Assembly: GCA_002722295.1 (NCBI GenBank)
Contig: PBLF01000009.1
Location: 152,164-216,163, forward strand
Direction of reading: 5' to 3'
DNA length: 64,000 nt
DNA from: Stappia sp.
GTDB lineage: Bacteria; Pseudomonadota; Alphaproteobacteria; Rhizobiales; Stappiaceae
Shown: positions 1-8,909 of the stretch, one piece after another
How positions within the stretch are numbered: position 1 is the first letter of the stretch
Layout of the letters: each line of letters opens with the position of its first letter
Position numbers and translations under genes: made by a program
The notes under the pieces: model-generated
What the model saw: the letters and a program-made list of their open reading frames with translations, nothing else
Databases searched by the model: none
What the model was told of the DNA's origin: nothing

Positions 1-1
1 C

Positions 2-202
2 GAATGCCGCAATTTCTTCGACGGCCGATATGCGCGCGAGCGCTCGCCCAAGTCCTTCGCCGTCAGCGCCGACGGCCAGCGCTGCGGAGCCGCTTGGGGT
101 CAACTGTCGAAGGACATTTCCCGCAAGCAGGCGCTTGGCTACTGCGCCGCGCAGGTCAAGAAGCATGGCGGCGGCAAGTGCAAGGTGATCGACACCAAGT
201 GA
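2..202 (+). CDS. C-terminal end of a small cysteine-containing protein (partial)
   Basis: The reading frame is open from the window edge to TGA at 200-202, giving the last 66 residues of a protein whose start lies outside the window. Four cysteines occur: one at the extreme N-terminal side (ECRNFF), then QRCGAAW, LGYCAAQ and GGKCKVID, with a Lys/Gly-rich end. This spacing, a repeated C-containing unit near the C-terminus, is like the tails of small secreted proteins of Rhizobiales related to DUF4189, but that match is an impression only. A strong terminator follows 34 bases after the stop, so this is the last gene of its transcript. Function is unknown. Confidence 0.55.
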   Translation, partial: ECRNFFDGRYARERSPKSFAVSADGQRCGAAWGQLSKDISRKQALGYCAAQVKKHGGGKCKVIDTK

Positions 203-235
203 GCTGAGCGTTTCCAGGAGCCTTCCGGAACGCAC

Positions 236-266
236 AAAGGTCCGCAGCATGCAGCGGACCTTTTCT
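236..266 (+). terminator. Intrinsic terminator between convergent genes
   Basis: Inverted repeat AAGGTCCGC (237-245) / GCGGACCTT (254-262) with an 8-base loop, followed by TTTTCTTTT on the plus strand. The run of A before it makes it usable from the minus strand as well, which suits its position between a plus-strand gene ending at 202 and a minus-strand gene ending at 318. Confidence 0.85.
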
Positions 267-317
267 TTTGCCAGTCATGCAGGCTGCCGCCGGGCGCCCT
301 GGTATCGTCGGCCTTGC

Positions 318-701
318 TCAGCGCTGACGAAGGTGAAGAGTGAAACCGGCACTTGCCGCCCTCAGCATGTAGGAACGGCCGCTCTTGATGACGTAGAACC
401 AGTCGGTGTGCTTCTTCCGGCCCTCACAGGACCGGTACTCGATCGTCACCAGGCCATAGCGATCGATCGTGTAGCTGTGCGGATCGCTCTTGCCGCAAGC
501 CGGGCGCGTACCGAAACGGAACTTCCCGTTCTTGAGAAACACGACGCCGGAACGGCGCCAGATCTCCGAGGTAAACCGCTTGCCTGTAAGATAGGCTTTT
601 GCCTGTTTGCCGTCGAGCATCTGATCGGCGGCCAAGGCCGGCCCCGACACCACGGACGCCAGCAGAAAGGCAGCGGCCAGCATACGACCCGGAAAAAGCA
701 T
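318..701 (-). CDS. Secreted hypothetical protein
   Basis: A 127-residue protein with a clear Sec signal peptide (Met-Leu-Phe-Pro start, hydrophobic stretch, cleavage near ALA-AD around residue 23). The start at 701 is chosen because a purine-rich GGGGGGAA lies five bases upstream and the signal peptide begins there; the open frame extends further upstream without a better start. The mature part has two cysteines, in RPACGKSD and YRSCEGRKK, that could form a disulphide, and reads as a small beta-rich periplasmic domain. I do not recognise the family. It is monocistronic and shares a bidirectional terminator with the preceding gene. Confidence 0.7.
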   Translation of the reverse strand: MLFPGRMLAAAFLLASVVSGPALAADQMLDGKQAKAYLTGKRFTSEIWRRSGVVFLKNGKFRFGTRPACGKSDPHSYTIDRYGLVTIEYRSCEGRKKHTDWFYVIKSGRSYMLRAASAGFTLHLRQR

Positions 702-850
702 CGAATTCCCCCCAGAGATGCAAATTGCAACCGGCGGGATTAAAGCCGCTGGATGTTCGGCTTTCAACACCAAATCCAGGCATCGTCGCCATCCGTCCAG
801 TCGGTGGAACAGGCGGCGCCGCACCACGCAAGGACTGCAGGGAGCGCCAC

Positions 851-2485
851 CTATTCGCTGACGATGCCCGCGCCGACGGTCTCGAGGCGGAAGGCCGCCG
901 CCATGAGCGCCCTTGTGTAGTCGGTCCTCGGTGCATCGAAGATTTCCGCCGCCGGACCGGCCTCGACCACCTTGCCCGCACGCATGACCACCACCTCGTT
1001 GGCCAGCGCACGCACCACCTTGAGGTCGTGCGAGATGAAGAGATACGCCAGCCCGTGCCGCTTCTGCAGATCGCGCAGGAGATCGACCACCTGCGCCTGG
1101 ACGCTCATGTCCAGCGCCGAGGTCGGTTCGTCCAGCATGACGAACTTCGGCTGCAGGACCATGGCACGCGCGATGGAAATGCGCTGGCGCTGCCCGCCGG
1201 AGAACTCGTGCGGATAGCGGAAGCGGGTGTCCGCATCGAGTCCCACCTCCTGCAGGGCGGCGGCGACGCGCTCGTCACGCTGTGACGGGGTGAGATCGCG
1301 GTAGTGCACCTCAAGCCCCTCGCCGACGATGTCGGCGACCGACATGCGCGGACTGAGCGAGCCGAAGGGATCCTGGAAAACGACCTGCATGTCGCGCCTC
1401 AGCGCGCGCATGTCCTTCCAGGACAGCGTGTCGATCTCGTGCGTGCCGAAGCGGATGCGGCCCGTCGAGGAAATCATGCGCAGCAGGGCGAGACCCAGGG
1501 TCGTCTTGCCGGACCCGCTCTCGCCGACGATGCCGAGCGTCTGGCCCTCGCGCACCGTGACGTCGATTCCGTCCACCGCCTTGATGTGGTCCACCGTACG
1601 GCGCAGGAAGCCGCGCTTGACCGGGAACCACACCTTCACGTCCTCGGCCGCGACGACGACGGGGCTCTCCTCGTCGGTCACCGGCGGGCGGCCCTTGGGT
1701 TCGGCGGCGAGGAGATGCTGCGTATAAGGATGTTCCGGGGCCGTGAAGATGCGCTCGACCGGCCCTTCCTCGACGATCCTGCCCTTCGTCATCACGCAGA
1801 CCCGATCGGCGATCTTGCGCACGATGCCCAGGTCATGGGTGATGAACAACATCGCCATGCCCGTGTCGCGCTGGAGATCCTTCAGCAGCTTGAGGATCTG
1901 CGCCTGCACGGTCACGTCGAGCGCGGTGGTCGGCTCGTCGGCGATCAGGAGGTCCGGCTCGTTGGCCAGCGCCATGGCGATCATGACGCGCTGGCGCTGT
2001 CCGCCGGAAAGCTGGTGCGGGTAGCTCTGCAGCCGCGTCTCCGGGTCGCGGATGCCGACCTTGGCAAGCAGGTCGAGAACCCTTGCGCGCGCGGCCTGCT
2101 CGCCCATGCCGCGATGGATCTTCAGGATCTCGGAGATCTGCTTTTCCACCGTGTGCAGCGGATTGAGCGAGGTCATCGGCTCCTGGAAGATCATCGAGAT
2201 CTCGTTGCCGCGGATCTTGCGAAGTGCCGCGTCGTCCATGCGCATCACGTCGACACCCTTGAACAGGATCTCGCCGGAGGGATGGGAGGCCGCCGGATAG
2301 GGCAGCAGGCGCACCGCCGACAGCGCGGACACGGACTTGCCCGAGCCGCTCTCGCCCACGATCGCCACCGTCTCGCCGGGCGCGATGTCGAAGGAGATGC
2401 GGTCGACGGCCGTGGTCGTGGCGCCGTTCTGGGTGAAGGCGACGGAGAGATCGCGCACGGACAGAAGGGGGCTGGTCTCGCTCAT
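851..2485 (-). CDS. yejF: YejF-type peptide ABC transporter, double ATP-binding protein
   Basis: Cytoplasmic ATPase of an oligopeptide/microcin C importer. The 544-residue protein carries two complete ABC cassettes in one chain, as in YejF: Walker A GESGSGKS at about 44-51 and GESGSGKT at about 321-328, signatures LSGGQRQR at about 159 and FSGGQRQR at about 428, and Walker B DEPT in each half. Start at ATG 2485 has GAGG six bases upstream; an alternative GTG at 2497 would overlap the yejE stop by four bases but lacks a Shine-Dalgarno. It is last in the order yejA1-yejA2-yejB-yejE-yejF, with very short gaps, so a single transcript is expected. YejABEF transporters take up peptides and protect against antimicrobial peptides in Enterobacteria, Brucella and Sinorhizobium; the substrate here is inferred. 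Confidence 0.93.
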   Translation of the reverse strand: MSETSPLLSVRDLSVAFTQNGATTTAVDRISFDIAPGETVAIVGESGSGKSVSALSAVRLLPYPAASHPSGEILFKGVDVMRMDDAALRKIRGNEISMIFQEPMTSLNPLHTVEKQISEILKIHRGMGEQAARARVLDLLAKVGIRDPETRLQSYPHQLSGGQRQRVMIAMALANEPDLLIADEPTTALDVTVQAQILKLLKDLQRDTGMAMLFITHDLGIVRKIADRVCVMTKGRIVEEGPVERIFTAPEHPYTQHLLAAEPKGRPPVTDEESPVVVAAEDVKVWFPVKRGFLRRTVDHIKAVDGIDVTVREGQTLGIVGESGSGKTTLGLALLRMISSTGRIRFGTHEIDTLSWKDMRALRRDMQVVFQDPFGSLSPRMSVADIVGEGLEVHYRDLTPSQRDERVAAALQEVGLDADTRFRYPHEFSGGQRQRISIARAMVLQPKFVMLDEPTSALDMSVQAQVVDLLRDLQKRHGLAYLFISHDLKVVRALANEVVVMRAGKVVEAGPAAEIFDAPRTDYTRALMAAAFRLETVGAGIVSE

Positions 2486-2493
2486 GATCTGCC

Positions 2494-3666
2494 TCACGTG
2501 AAGCTCTTGCGCGGGTCGAAGGCGTCGCGCACCGCCTCGCCGATGAAGATGAGAAGGCTCAGCATGACCGAGATCACCAGGAAGCCGGTGATGCCGAGCC
2601 AGGGCGCCTGCAGGTTGTTCTTGCCCTGGGCGAGAAGCTCACCCAGCGACGGCGAGCCCGGTGGCAGGCCGAAGCCAAGGAAATCGAGCGCGGTCAGCGT
2701 CGAGATCGAGCCGTTGAGGATGAAGGGCAGGAAGGTCAGCGTGGCGACCATGGCGTTTGGCAGCAGGTGCCGGCGCATGATGGTGCCGTTGCCCACGCCC
2801 AGCGCACGCGCCGCGGTGACATACTCGAAATTGCGCGCGCGCAGGAATTCCGCCCGGACCACGCCGACCAGCGCGACCCAGGAAAAGGCCAGCAGGATCG
2901 TGAACAGCGTCCAGAAACCGGGAATCAGCACCGAGGACACGATCAGGATCAGGTAGAGCGTGGGAATCGCCGTCCAGATCTCGATGAAGCGCTGGAAGAG
3001 AAGGTCCGTCCAGCCGCCGTAATAGCCCTGCACAGCTCCCGCCGCGACGCCGATGAAGGACGAGGCGATGGTCAGGGCCAGACCGAAGAGGACCGAGATG
3101 CGGAACCCGTAGACGAGACGGGCGACCACGTCGCGGCCCTGGTCGTCGGTGCCGAGCCAGTTCCAGTTGCCCATGACGCAGTTGGGATCGGCCACCCCTT
3201 CCGGATAGCGCACGCAGCGCTGCTCCTTGTCGAGCATCCATGAGGGAGGGGCGGGCGCCGGAACCGGAATCTCGTTGTTGACCGTGCGATAGGAATAGCG
3301 GATCGGCGGCCAGAGCATCCAGCCGTTGTCCGCGATCTCTTCCTGGATGAAGGGATCGCGGTAGTCGGTCACGGCCAGGAAGCCGCCGAACTTCTCCTCC
3401 GGATAGTCGACGAAGACCGGCGCCAGGATCTCGCCCTTGTAGGACACGAGGATCGGGCGGTCGTTGACCAGGAACTCGGAAAAGAGCGACAGGCCGAAAA
3501 GAACCAGAAAGATCCAGAGCGACCAGTTGCCGCGCCTGTTGGCGCGGAAGTTGTCGAGCCGGCGCCGGTTGATGGGCGACAGCCATCCGGACGGACGCGG
3601 GGACACCGCGGGACCGGCGGCACCGCTTGCGCTCGTCTCTCCCGTCTCGCTGCTGCGGTGGTCCAT
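2494..3666 (-). CDS. yejE: YejE-type peptide ABC transporter permease
   Basis: Inner-membrane permease, 390 residues. A polar N-terminal region of about 45 residues is followed by one transmembrane segment, a large periplasmic insertion containing the YejE-type WPPIRYSY and WLGTDDQGRDV segments, and a BPD_transp_1 core of about five helices with the EAA-like loop around AARALGVGNGTIMRRHLLPNA. ATG 3666 is used because GGAGG lies seven bases upstream; the upstream GTG at 3672 is too close to that site. It begins two bases past the yejB stop and its own stop overlaps the start region of yejF, so translation of the three is probably coupled. It pairs with YejB to form the channel. Confidence 0.93.
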   Translation of the reverse strand: MDHRSSETGETSASGAAGPAVSPRPSGWLSPINRRRLDNFRANRRGNWSLWIFLVLFGLSLFSEFLVNDRPILVSYKGEILAPVFVDYPEEKFGGFLAVTDYRDPFIQEEIADNGWMLWPPIRYSYRTVNNEIPVPAPAPPSWMLDKEQRCVRYPEGVADPNCVMGNWNWLGTDDQGRDVVARLVYGFRISVLFGLALTIASSFIGVAAGAVQGYYGGWTDLLFQRFIEIWTAIPTLYLILIVSSVLIPGFWTLFTILLAFSWVALVGVVRAEFLRARNFEYVTAARALGVGNGTIMRRHLLPNAMVATLTFLPFILNGSISTLTALDFLGFGLPPGSPSLGELLAQGKNNLQAPWLGITGFLVISVMLSLLIFIGEAVRDAFDPRKSFT

Positions 3667-3668
3667 GC

Positions 3669-4781
3669 TCACACCTCCCGGCTCTCGAAGTCGATCCGGG
3701 GATCGATCCAGGTGTAGGTGAGGTCGGAGATCAGGTTCACGAGCAGTCCCATGAGCGAGAAGATGTAGAGAGTGGCGAAGACGACCGCGTAGTCACGGTT
3801 GATGACCGCCTCGAAGCCCAGAAGCCCGAGCCCGTCGAGGGAGAAGATCGTCTCGATGAGGAGCGAGCCGGCGAAGAAGGAGGAGATGAACGCCCCGGGA
3901 AAGCCCGCGATGACGATCAGCATGGCATTGCGGAACACGTGCCCGTAAAGCACCTGCCGCTCGCCCAGCCCCTTGGCTCGCGCCGTCTGGACATACTGCT
4001 TGCGGATCTCGTCCAGGAACGAGTTCTTGGTCAGCAGAGTCACCGTCGCGAAGGCCGACAGGACCATGGCGGTCAGCGGCAGGGCAAGGTGCCAGAAGTA
4101 GTCGAGGATCAGCGCCGTCCAGGACAGCTCTTCCCAGTTGTCCGACACGAGGCCGCGCAGGGGAAACCAGTCGAGGAACGACCCGCCCGCGAACAGGACG
4201 ATCAGCAGCACGGCAAAGAGGAACCCCGGGATCGCATAGCCAACAACGATGACCGCCGAGGTCCACACGTCGAAACGGCTGCCATCGCTCACCGCCTTGC
4301 GAATGCCGAGCGGAATCGAGATCGCGTAGGAGATCAGCGTCATCCAGAGGCCGAGCGAAATGGAGACCGGCATCTTCTCCAGGATCAGGTCGAGCACGCC
4401 GATGTCGCGAAAGTAGCTGTCGCCGAAGTCGAAGCGCGCATAGTCCCACAACATGCCGAGAAAGCGCTCGAGCGGCGGCTTGTCGAAGCCGAACTGCTTC
4501 TCCAGATCCTTCACGAACTCCGGGTCGAGCCCCTGCGCGCCGCGATACTTGGAGGTGACGGACGTGTCGCCGCCGGCCTGCGCGCCGCCGCCCGAGCCGC
4601 CGAAATCACCGCCGCCACCGGAAATGCGTGAGGTGGCGGAAACGTCGGTCCCCTGAAGCTGGGCGATCACCCGCTCCACCGGTCCGCCCGGTGCGAACTG
4701 GATGATGACGAAATTGATCGCCATGATGCCGATCAGCGTCGGCACGATCAGCAGCAGCCGCCTGAGGATATAGGCACCCAT
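3669..4781 (-). CDS. yejB: YejB-type peptide ABC transporter permease
   Basis: Inner-membrane permease, 370 residues, with the N-terminal signature of DppB/YejB permeases ([10 protein letters not shown], hydrophobic helix, [12 protein letters not shown]). A glycine-rich spacer at about residues 53-75 ([12 protein letters not shown]) precedes the periplasmic part; a linker there is usual in YejB but this one is notably Gly-rich. The C-terminal BPD_transp_1 domain has the coupling loop around [22 protein letters not shown]. It lies 66 bases downstream of yejA2 and directly abuts yejE. It should form the heterodimeric channel with YejE. Confidence 0.93.
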   Translation of the reverse strand: MGAYILRRLLLIVPTLIGIMAINFVIIQFAPGGPVERVIAQLQGTDVSATSRISGGGGDFGGSGGGAQAGGDTSVTSKYRGAQGLDPEFVKDLEKQFGFDKPPLERFLGMLWDYARFDFGDSYFRDIGVLDLILEKMPVSISLGLWMTLISYAISIPLGIRKAVSDGSRFDVWTSAVIVVGYAIPGFLFAVLLIVLFAGGSFLDWFPLRGLVSDNWEELSWTALILDYFWHLALPLTAMVLSAFATVTLLTKNSFLDEIRKQYVQTARAKGLGERQVLYGHVFRNAMLIVIAGFPGAFISSFFAGSLLIETIFSLDGLGLLGFEAVINRDYAVVFATLYIFSLMGLLVNLISDLTYTWIDPRIDFESREV

Positions 4782-4847
4782 CGCGTCAGTTGTCCCCGTT
4801 GTTGTCGTTCGGGCGCGGAAGCCCCCGGGTTGCGTCCCTGCGCCGGA

Positions 4848-6752
4848 TCACTCGAGCCCCGCCGCGGCCGCGCGGGCCGGATCCGACCACCAGTGGGTCT
4901 CGGGAACGAAGTCGTAGGTCGGCGGGCTCGCCGGCCGGCCGAAGCGGTCCCACACGGCGACGGTGTGCACCGCCTTGTACCACTGCGGGATCCAGTAGTG
5001 CCCGGCCCGCAGCACCCGGTCGAGAGCCTTCGCGGCAACGGTCATGTCCTCGCGCGTGGTGGCGTTGAGAGCCTTTTCCACCAGGGCATCGACCACGGGA
5101 TCCGCGATGCCGGCCAGATTGCCCGAGCCTTCCGTCCTTGCGGCCACGGAGCCCAGCAGGTCCCGCATTTCCTCTCCCAGCGTCGGTGACAGCGCGAAGC
5201 GGCGCCCGACGATGTCGAAATCGAAGGTGTTGATGCGGAGCTGGTACTGGGCGGGATCGACGACGCGGTATGTCGCCTTGATGCCGAGCCGCTCGAGGTT
5301 GGTGACCATCGGCAGCACCACACGCTCGAAACTCGTCGTGTTGGAGAGGATCTCGAACACAAGCGGTTCTCCGGAGGGCAGCAGCATCACCCCGTCCTTG
5401 CGGGTGCAACCGGCCTCGCGCAGCAGGCGATCCGCCTCGCGCAGCATCCGGCGGTCCTGCCCCGAGCCGTCCGACACGGGAGCCGTGATCGCGGGACCGA
5501 AGACGGCCGGCGACAGGCGCGCGCGGAACGGTTCCAGCAAGGCGAGCTGAGCGTCCGAGGGCATCCCTTCCGCCATCATCGGCGAGTTCTGGAAGATGGA
5601 CTGGGTGCGCGAATAGGCACCGTAGAACAACGCCTGGTTCGACCATTCGAAATCGAAACAGTAGCCCAGCGCCTGCCGGATCAGCGGGTTGGAGAACTTC
5701 TCACGCCGCGTGTTGAAGAACCATCCCTGTGCGCCGGAGGGCCGCCCGTCGGGGATCTCCTCGCGCTTGACGCGGCCATCCTCGACAGCCGGAAAGTTGT
5801 ACTCGGTCGCCCAGGTGCGCGAGGTGAACTCCTCGCGGAAGGTCGTGACGCCCTTCTTGAAGGCCTCGAAATCGACCTGACGGTCGCGGAAGAACTCCAG
5901 CCGGATCACGTCGAAGTTGAACTGTCCGCGCGACACGGGCAGATCCGCCGCCCACCACGTCTTGACGCGCTCATACTCCACATAGCGCCCCACCTCGTGA
6001 CGGCCGACCTTGTAGGGGCCGGACCCGAGCGGCGGCGTGAGCGTCGTCTGGCCGAAGTCGTAGCGTGTGTAATAGGCCTTCGACAGGATGGGCACGCCGG
6101 CGATGGTCAGCGGCGCCTTGCGCGACTGGCGGCCGGTGAACCGCACGACAACCGTCAGCGGGTCCGGAGCCTCCACGCTCTCCACCTCGCGCAGGGCCTG
6201 GCGAAGCGCCGGATGTCCCTTCTCCTTCAACGTGGTCAGCGAGAAGGCGACATCCTCCGAGGTCAGCCGGCTCTCGTCATGAAAACGCGCCTCGGGCCGA
6301 AGCCGGAAGGAATAGGTGTTGCCCCCGTCCGAGACCGAAACGCTCTCGGCGACGAGACCGTACATGGCGTCGGGCTCGTCGAGCGCGCGCACCATGAGGG
6401 ATGCAAAGCACAGCTCCATGCGCGGCGGCGCATCCCCCTTGAGGATGAACGTGTTGAAGCTGTTGAAGGTCTGCGGATTCTGATTGAACGCCCAGGAGGG
6501 TGCGGAAAAGGCGAACCGTCCGCCCTTTGGCGCCGTACGCTCCACATAGGAGAACGCCTGAAAGCCCTTCGCGTACTTCAGGTCACCGAAGACGGAAAGC
6601 CCGTGCAGGTCCTGCGCATCGGCGACAGGGACGGCCGCCTGCACCTCATCGGGCGCCGCGCCGACATGACGTGGCGCGAAAAGGCCTGCGGCGAGCGCCG
6701 CCGATCCGAGCAGAACCGAGCGGCGATCGGGTGCGGTCTTGTCGAACGTCAT
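4848..6752 (-). CDS. yejA2: YejA-type periplasmic peptide-binding protein, second copy (Tat-type leader)
   Basis: Extracellular solute-binding protein family 5, 634 residues. The leader carries a twin-arginine-like motif (PDRRSVLLG) before a hydrophobic stretch and cleavage near GAAP, so Tat export is possible; the neighbouring paralogue has a plain Sec leader. The mature part shows the YejA pattern: HGLSVFGDLKYAKGF near the start, TAPKGG, and a C-terminal HYWIPQWYK followed by WDRFGRP. ATG 6752 is preferred since GAAGGG lies six bases upstream; ATG 6758 would overlap the yejA1 stop as ATGA. It is a tandem paralogue of the gene just upstream and feeds the same YejB/YejE channel. Confidence 0.9.
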   Translation of the reverse strand: MTFDKTAPDRRSVLLGSAALAAGLFAPRHVGAAPDEVQAAVPVADAQDLHGLSVFGDLKYAKGFQAFSYVERTAPKGGRFAFSAPSWAFNQNPQTFNSFNTFILKGDAPPRMELCFASLMVRALDEPDAMYGLVAESVSVSDGGNTYSFRLRPEARFHDESRLTSEDVAFSLTTLKEKGHPALRQALREVESVEAPDPLTVVVRFTGRQSRKAPLTIAGVPILSKAYYTRYDFGQTTLTPPLGSGPYKVGRHEVGRYVEYERVKTWWAADLPVSRGQFNFDVIRLEFFRDRQVDFEAFKKGVTTFREEFTSRTWATEYNFPAVEDGRVKREEIPDGRPSGAQGWFFNTRREKFSNPLIRQALGYCFDFEWSNQALFYGAYSRTQSIFQNSPMMAEGMPSDAQLALLEPFRARLSPAVFGPAITAPVSDGSGQDRRMLREADRLLREAGCTRKDGVMLLPSGEPLVFEILSNTTSFERVVLPMVTNLERLGIKATYRVVDPAQYQLRINTFDFDIVGRRFALSPTLGEEMRDLLGSVAARTEGSGNLAGIADPVVDALVEKALNATTREDMTVAAKALDRVLRAGHYWIPQWYKAVHTVAVWDRFGRPASPPTYDFVPETHWWSDPARAAAAGLE

Positions 6753-6754
6753 GC

Positions 6755-8683
6755 TCATCCCTTCGCGGCGACGCGGGCCGCCCGCTCCTTGTCCCACCAC
6801 CAGATGGAGGGAAACCCGTGACTGAACTCCGGCAGGTTCTCCGGATGCCCGAAACGATCCCAGCGCGCGGTACGGTCGACGTCGGAATAGAATTGCGGCA
6901 CCACGTAGTGGTTCCACAGGAGCACCCGGTCAAGGGCGTGCGTGGCCGCGACCAGCTCCTCGCGATCCTTGGCGTAGATGACGCGCTCGATCAGCTTGTC
7001 CACGGCAGGATTCTTGATACCGGCGTAATTGCGGGACTGCGGCCGGTCGGCGGCTTCCGAGCCCCAGAAATCACGCTGCTCGTTGCCCGGCGAGAGCGAC
7101 TGCCCCCAGACAAGGGTCGCCATGTCGAAATCACGGCTGTTGATCCGGTTGATGTACTGCGGCACGTCCACCAGCCTGAGAACCGACTTGATGCCGATGC
7201 TCTCCAGGTTCCGGGTATAGGGCAGCAGGCCGCGCTCGGAGGACCGGTCGAAGTAGAGGAACTCGATGGTGAAGGGCTCCCCGGTCTTCTCGTTGACCAT
7301 GGTGCCGTTCCTGAGCCCGTAGCCCGCCTCGCGGAACAGCTTCACCGCCTCGCGCAGATTGGCGCGCACGTTCTTCGGATTTCCGCCCACAGGATTCTCG
7401 TACGGCCTCGTGAAGACCTCCGGCGGCACCTCGTCACGCACGGTCTCCAGGATCTCCAGCTCCTTGCCCCGCGGCAACCCGCTGGAGGCGAGTTCCGTGC
7501 CGGCAAAGTAGGAGTCGATGCGCTTGTGAAGTCCTGCGGAGACCACTTCGTTGGTGGTCTCGAAATCAAACGCGTAGTTCAGGGCCTCGCGGACCCTCGG
7601 ATCCTGGAATTTCTCACGGCGCAGGTTGGGCACATAGGCCTGCATCCGTCCGCTGGCGCGATTGACGAACTCCTCCAGAACCACGCGACCGTCACGCACG
7701 GCCGGGAAGTCGTAGGCCTTGGCCCAGACGCTGGCGGCCCGCTCCTCGCGGAAGTCGTACTGGTCGCCCTTGAAGGCCTCCATTTCCACGGCGGAGTCGA
7801 GGAAGATGTCGTAGCGCACCTGGTCGAAGTTGTAGGTGCCCTTGCGCACCGGGTGATCCTTGGCCCAATAGTCCTTCACCCGCTCGTACACGATGTAGCG
7901 CCCGGGCTCGATTGAGGAAACGCGATAGGGGCCGGAGCCCAGGGGCGGCTCGAGGGTGCCGCGCGAGATGTCGCGCTGGGTGCCGTCGGGTGCCTTCCCC
8001 TCCCACCAGTGCTTCGGCAGGATGGGGATCTGTCCGACGATCTTCGGAAGCTCCCGGTTTCCCGGCGCATCGAAGGTGAACCGCACGACGTCGTCACCCA
8101 CCGCCTCCACGTTCTCCACGTGGCGATAGTAGAAGCCCTGGCTCGGATTGAGGTCTATGAGCTTGCGGAAGCTCCAGACCACGTCCTCCGTGGTGATCGG
8201 CTCGCCATCATGCCAGCGCCCGCGCGGATCCAGCCGGTACTCGACCCAAGCATAGTCGTCGGGATAGCGCATCGCATTGGCGACAAGGCCGTATTCGGCG
8301 CTGATGTCCATCTCGTCCAGCGCGGGCTCGAAAAGCGAATCATACATGAGCCCCAGGCCCGGAGCGGGGTTGCCCTTCGACAGGATGGGGTTGAGCGTAT
8401 CGAAGCCGGTGGACTCCGCGAGCCGCACCGTTCCGCCCTTGGGCGCATCGGGGTTCACGTAGTCGAAATTGGAGAAACCCTCGGCATACTTCGGCTCGCC
8501 CGTCAGGGCGGTGCCAGAACGCCAGGCCGGCTCGCCCTGCTGGGCAGCGACCGGCCCTGCAAGGAGGCTCGAGGCCAGCACGACGGCGGCAAGGGCGAAA
8601 GGCGCAAGTGCCGCGCGCCGGAGTCGGCCGGCGCGAACGCGCCCTGCAGGCGGCGGCGTGACAGATGTCATGGCACTGGTCAT
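6755..8683 (-). CDS. yejA1: YejA-type periplasmic peptide-binding protein, first copy
   Basis: Extracellular solute-binding protein family 5, about 642 residues, first gene of the yej operon. The Sec signal sequence ends near GPVAAQQGEP. Conserved points are ALTGEPKYAEGF, NPDAPKGGTVRLAE, and HYVVPQFYSDVDRTARWDRFGHPENLP near the C-terminus, parallel to the second copy. The start is uncertain: ATG 8683 gives the neatest signal peptide and has GGGGAA about eleven bases upstream, while ATG 8710 and ATG 8725 are in frame. Such peptide-binding proteins bring di- to oligopeptides or microcin C-like compounds to the YejB/YejE channel. Two binding proteins on one importer suggests a broadened substrate range. 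Confidence 0.9.
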   Translation of the reverse strand: MTSAMTSVTPPPAGRVRAGRLRRAALAPFALAAVVLASSLLAGPVAAQQGEPAWRSGTALTGEPKYAEGFSNFDYVNPDAPKGGTVRLAESTGFDTLNPILSKGNPAPGLGLMYDSLFEPALDEMDISAEYGLVANAMRYPDDYAWVEYRLDPRGRWHDGEPITTEDVVWSFRKLIDLNPSQGFYYRHVENVEAVGDDVVRFTFDAPGNRELPKIVGQIPILPKHWWEGKAPDGTQRDISRGTLEPPLGSGPYRVSSIEPGRYIVYERVKDYWAKDHPVRKGTYNFDQVRYDIFLDSAVEMEAFKGDQYDFREERAASVWAKAYDFPAVRDGRVVLEEFVNRASGRMQAYVPNLRREKFQDPRVREALNYAFDFETTNEVVSAGLHKRIDSYFAGTELASSGLPRGKELEILETVRDEVPPEVFTRPYENPVGGNPKNVRANLREAVKLFREAGYGLRNGTMVNEKTGEPFTIEFLYFDRSSERGLLPYTRNLESIGIKSVLRLVDVPQYINRINSRDFDMATLVWGQSLSPGNEQRDFWGSEAADRPQSRNYAGIKNPAVDKLIERVIYAKDREELVAATHALDRVLLWNHYVVPQFYSDVDRTARWDRFGHPENLPEFSHGFPSIWWWDKERAARVAAKG

Positions 8684-8804
8684 GGCTATGTCGGTTCCCC
8701 GTCTGGTCATGATGGGTGCGCGCATTCCGGCCCGGTGAGCCGCCTCATCAAGGCTGCCCGGCACGTCACGGGCGAAAGGCCGCGCGCACTTTCCTTCACC
8801 CACG

Positions 8805-8831
8805 AGTGTAGGGATTTCATGGCCGGTTCAA
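8805..8831 (-). promoter_or_regulatory. Possible sigma70-type promoter of the yej operon
   Basis: On the minus strand TTGAAC (8831-8826) and TACACT (8810-8805) are separated by 15 bases. The hexamers are good but the spacing is short, so this is only a candidate. It lies 122 bases upstream of the chosen yejA1 start. Confidence 0.3.
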
Positions 8832-8909
8832 CAGCGCAGAAACAATTCATGACCAAAGTTTAATCGAAACGACGTTGGGTCGAGAACCGCTTCGGGCCAC
8901 GCGCACGGA

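Noticed and set aside
4..207. 67-codon plus-strand frame in the first 200 bases
   Set aside because: The alternative frame 2-202 encodes an ordinary protein tail with spaced cysteines and stops just before the terminator; the Arg-rich frame is its shadow.
249..743. 164-codon plus-strand frame opposite the secreted hypothetical
   Set aside because: It begins inside the terminator and is antisense to a gene with a good signal peptide and Shine-Dalgarno.
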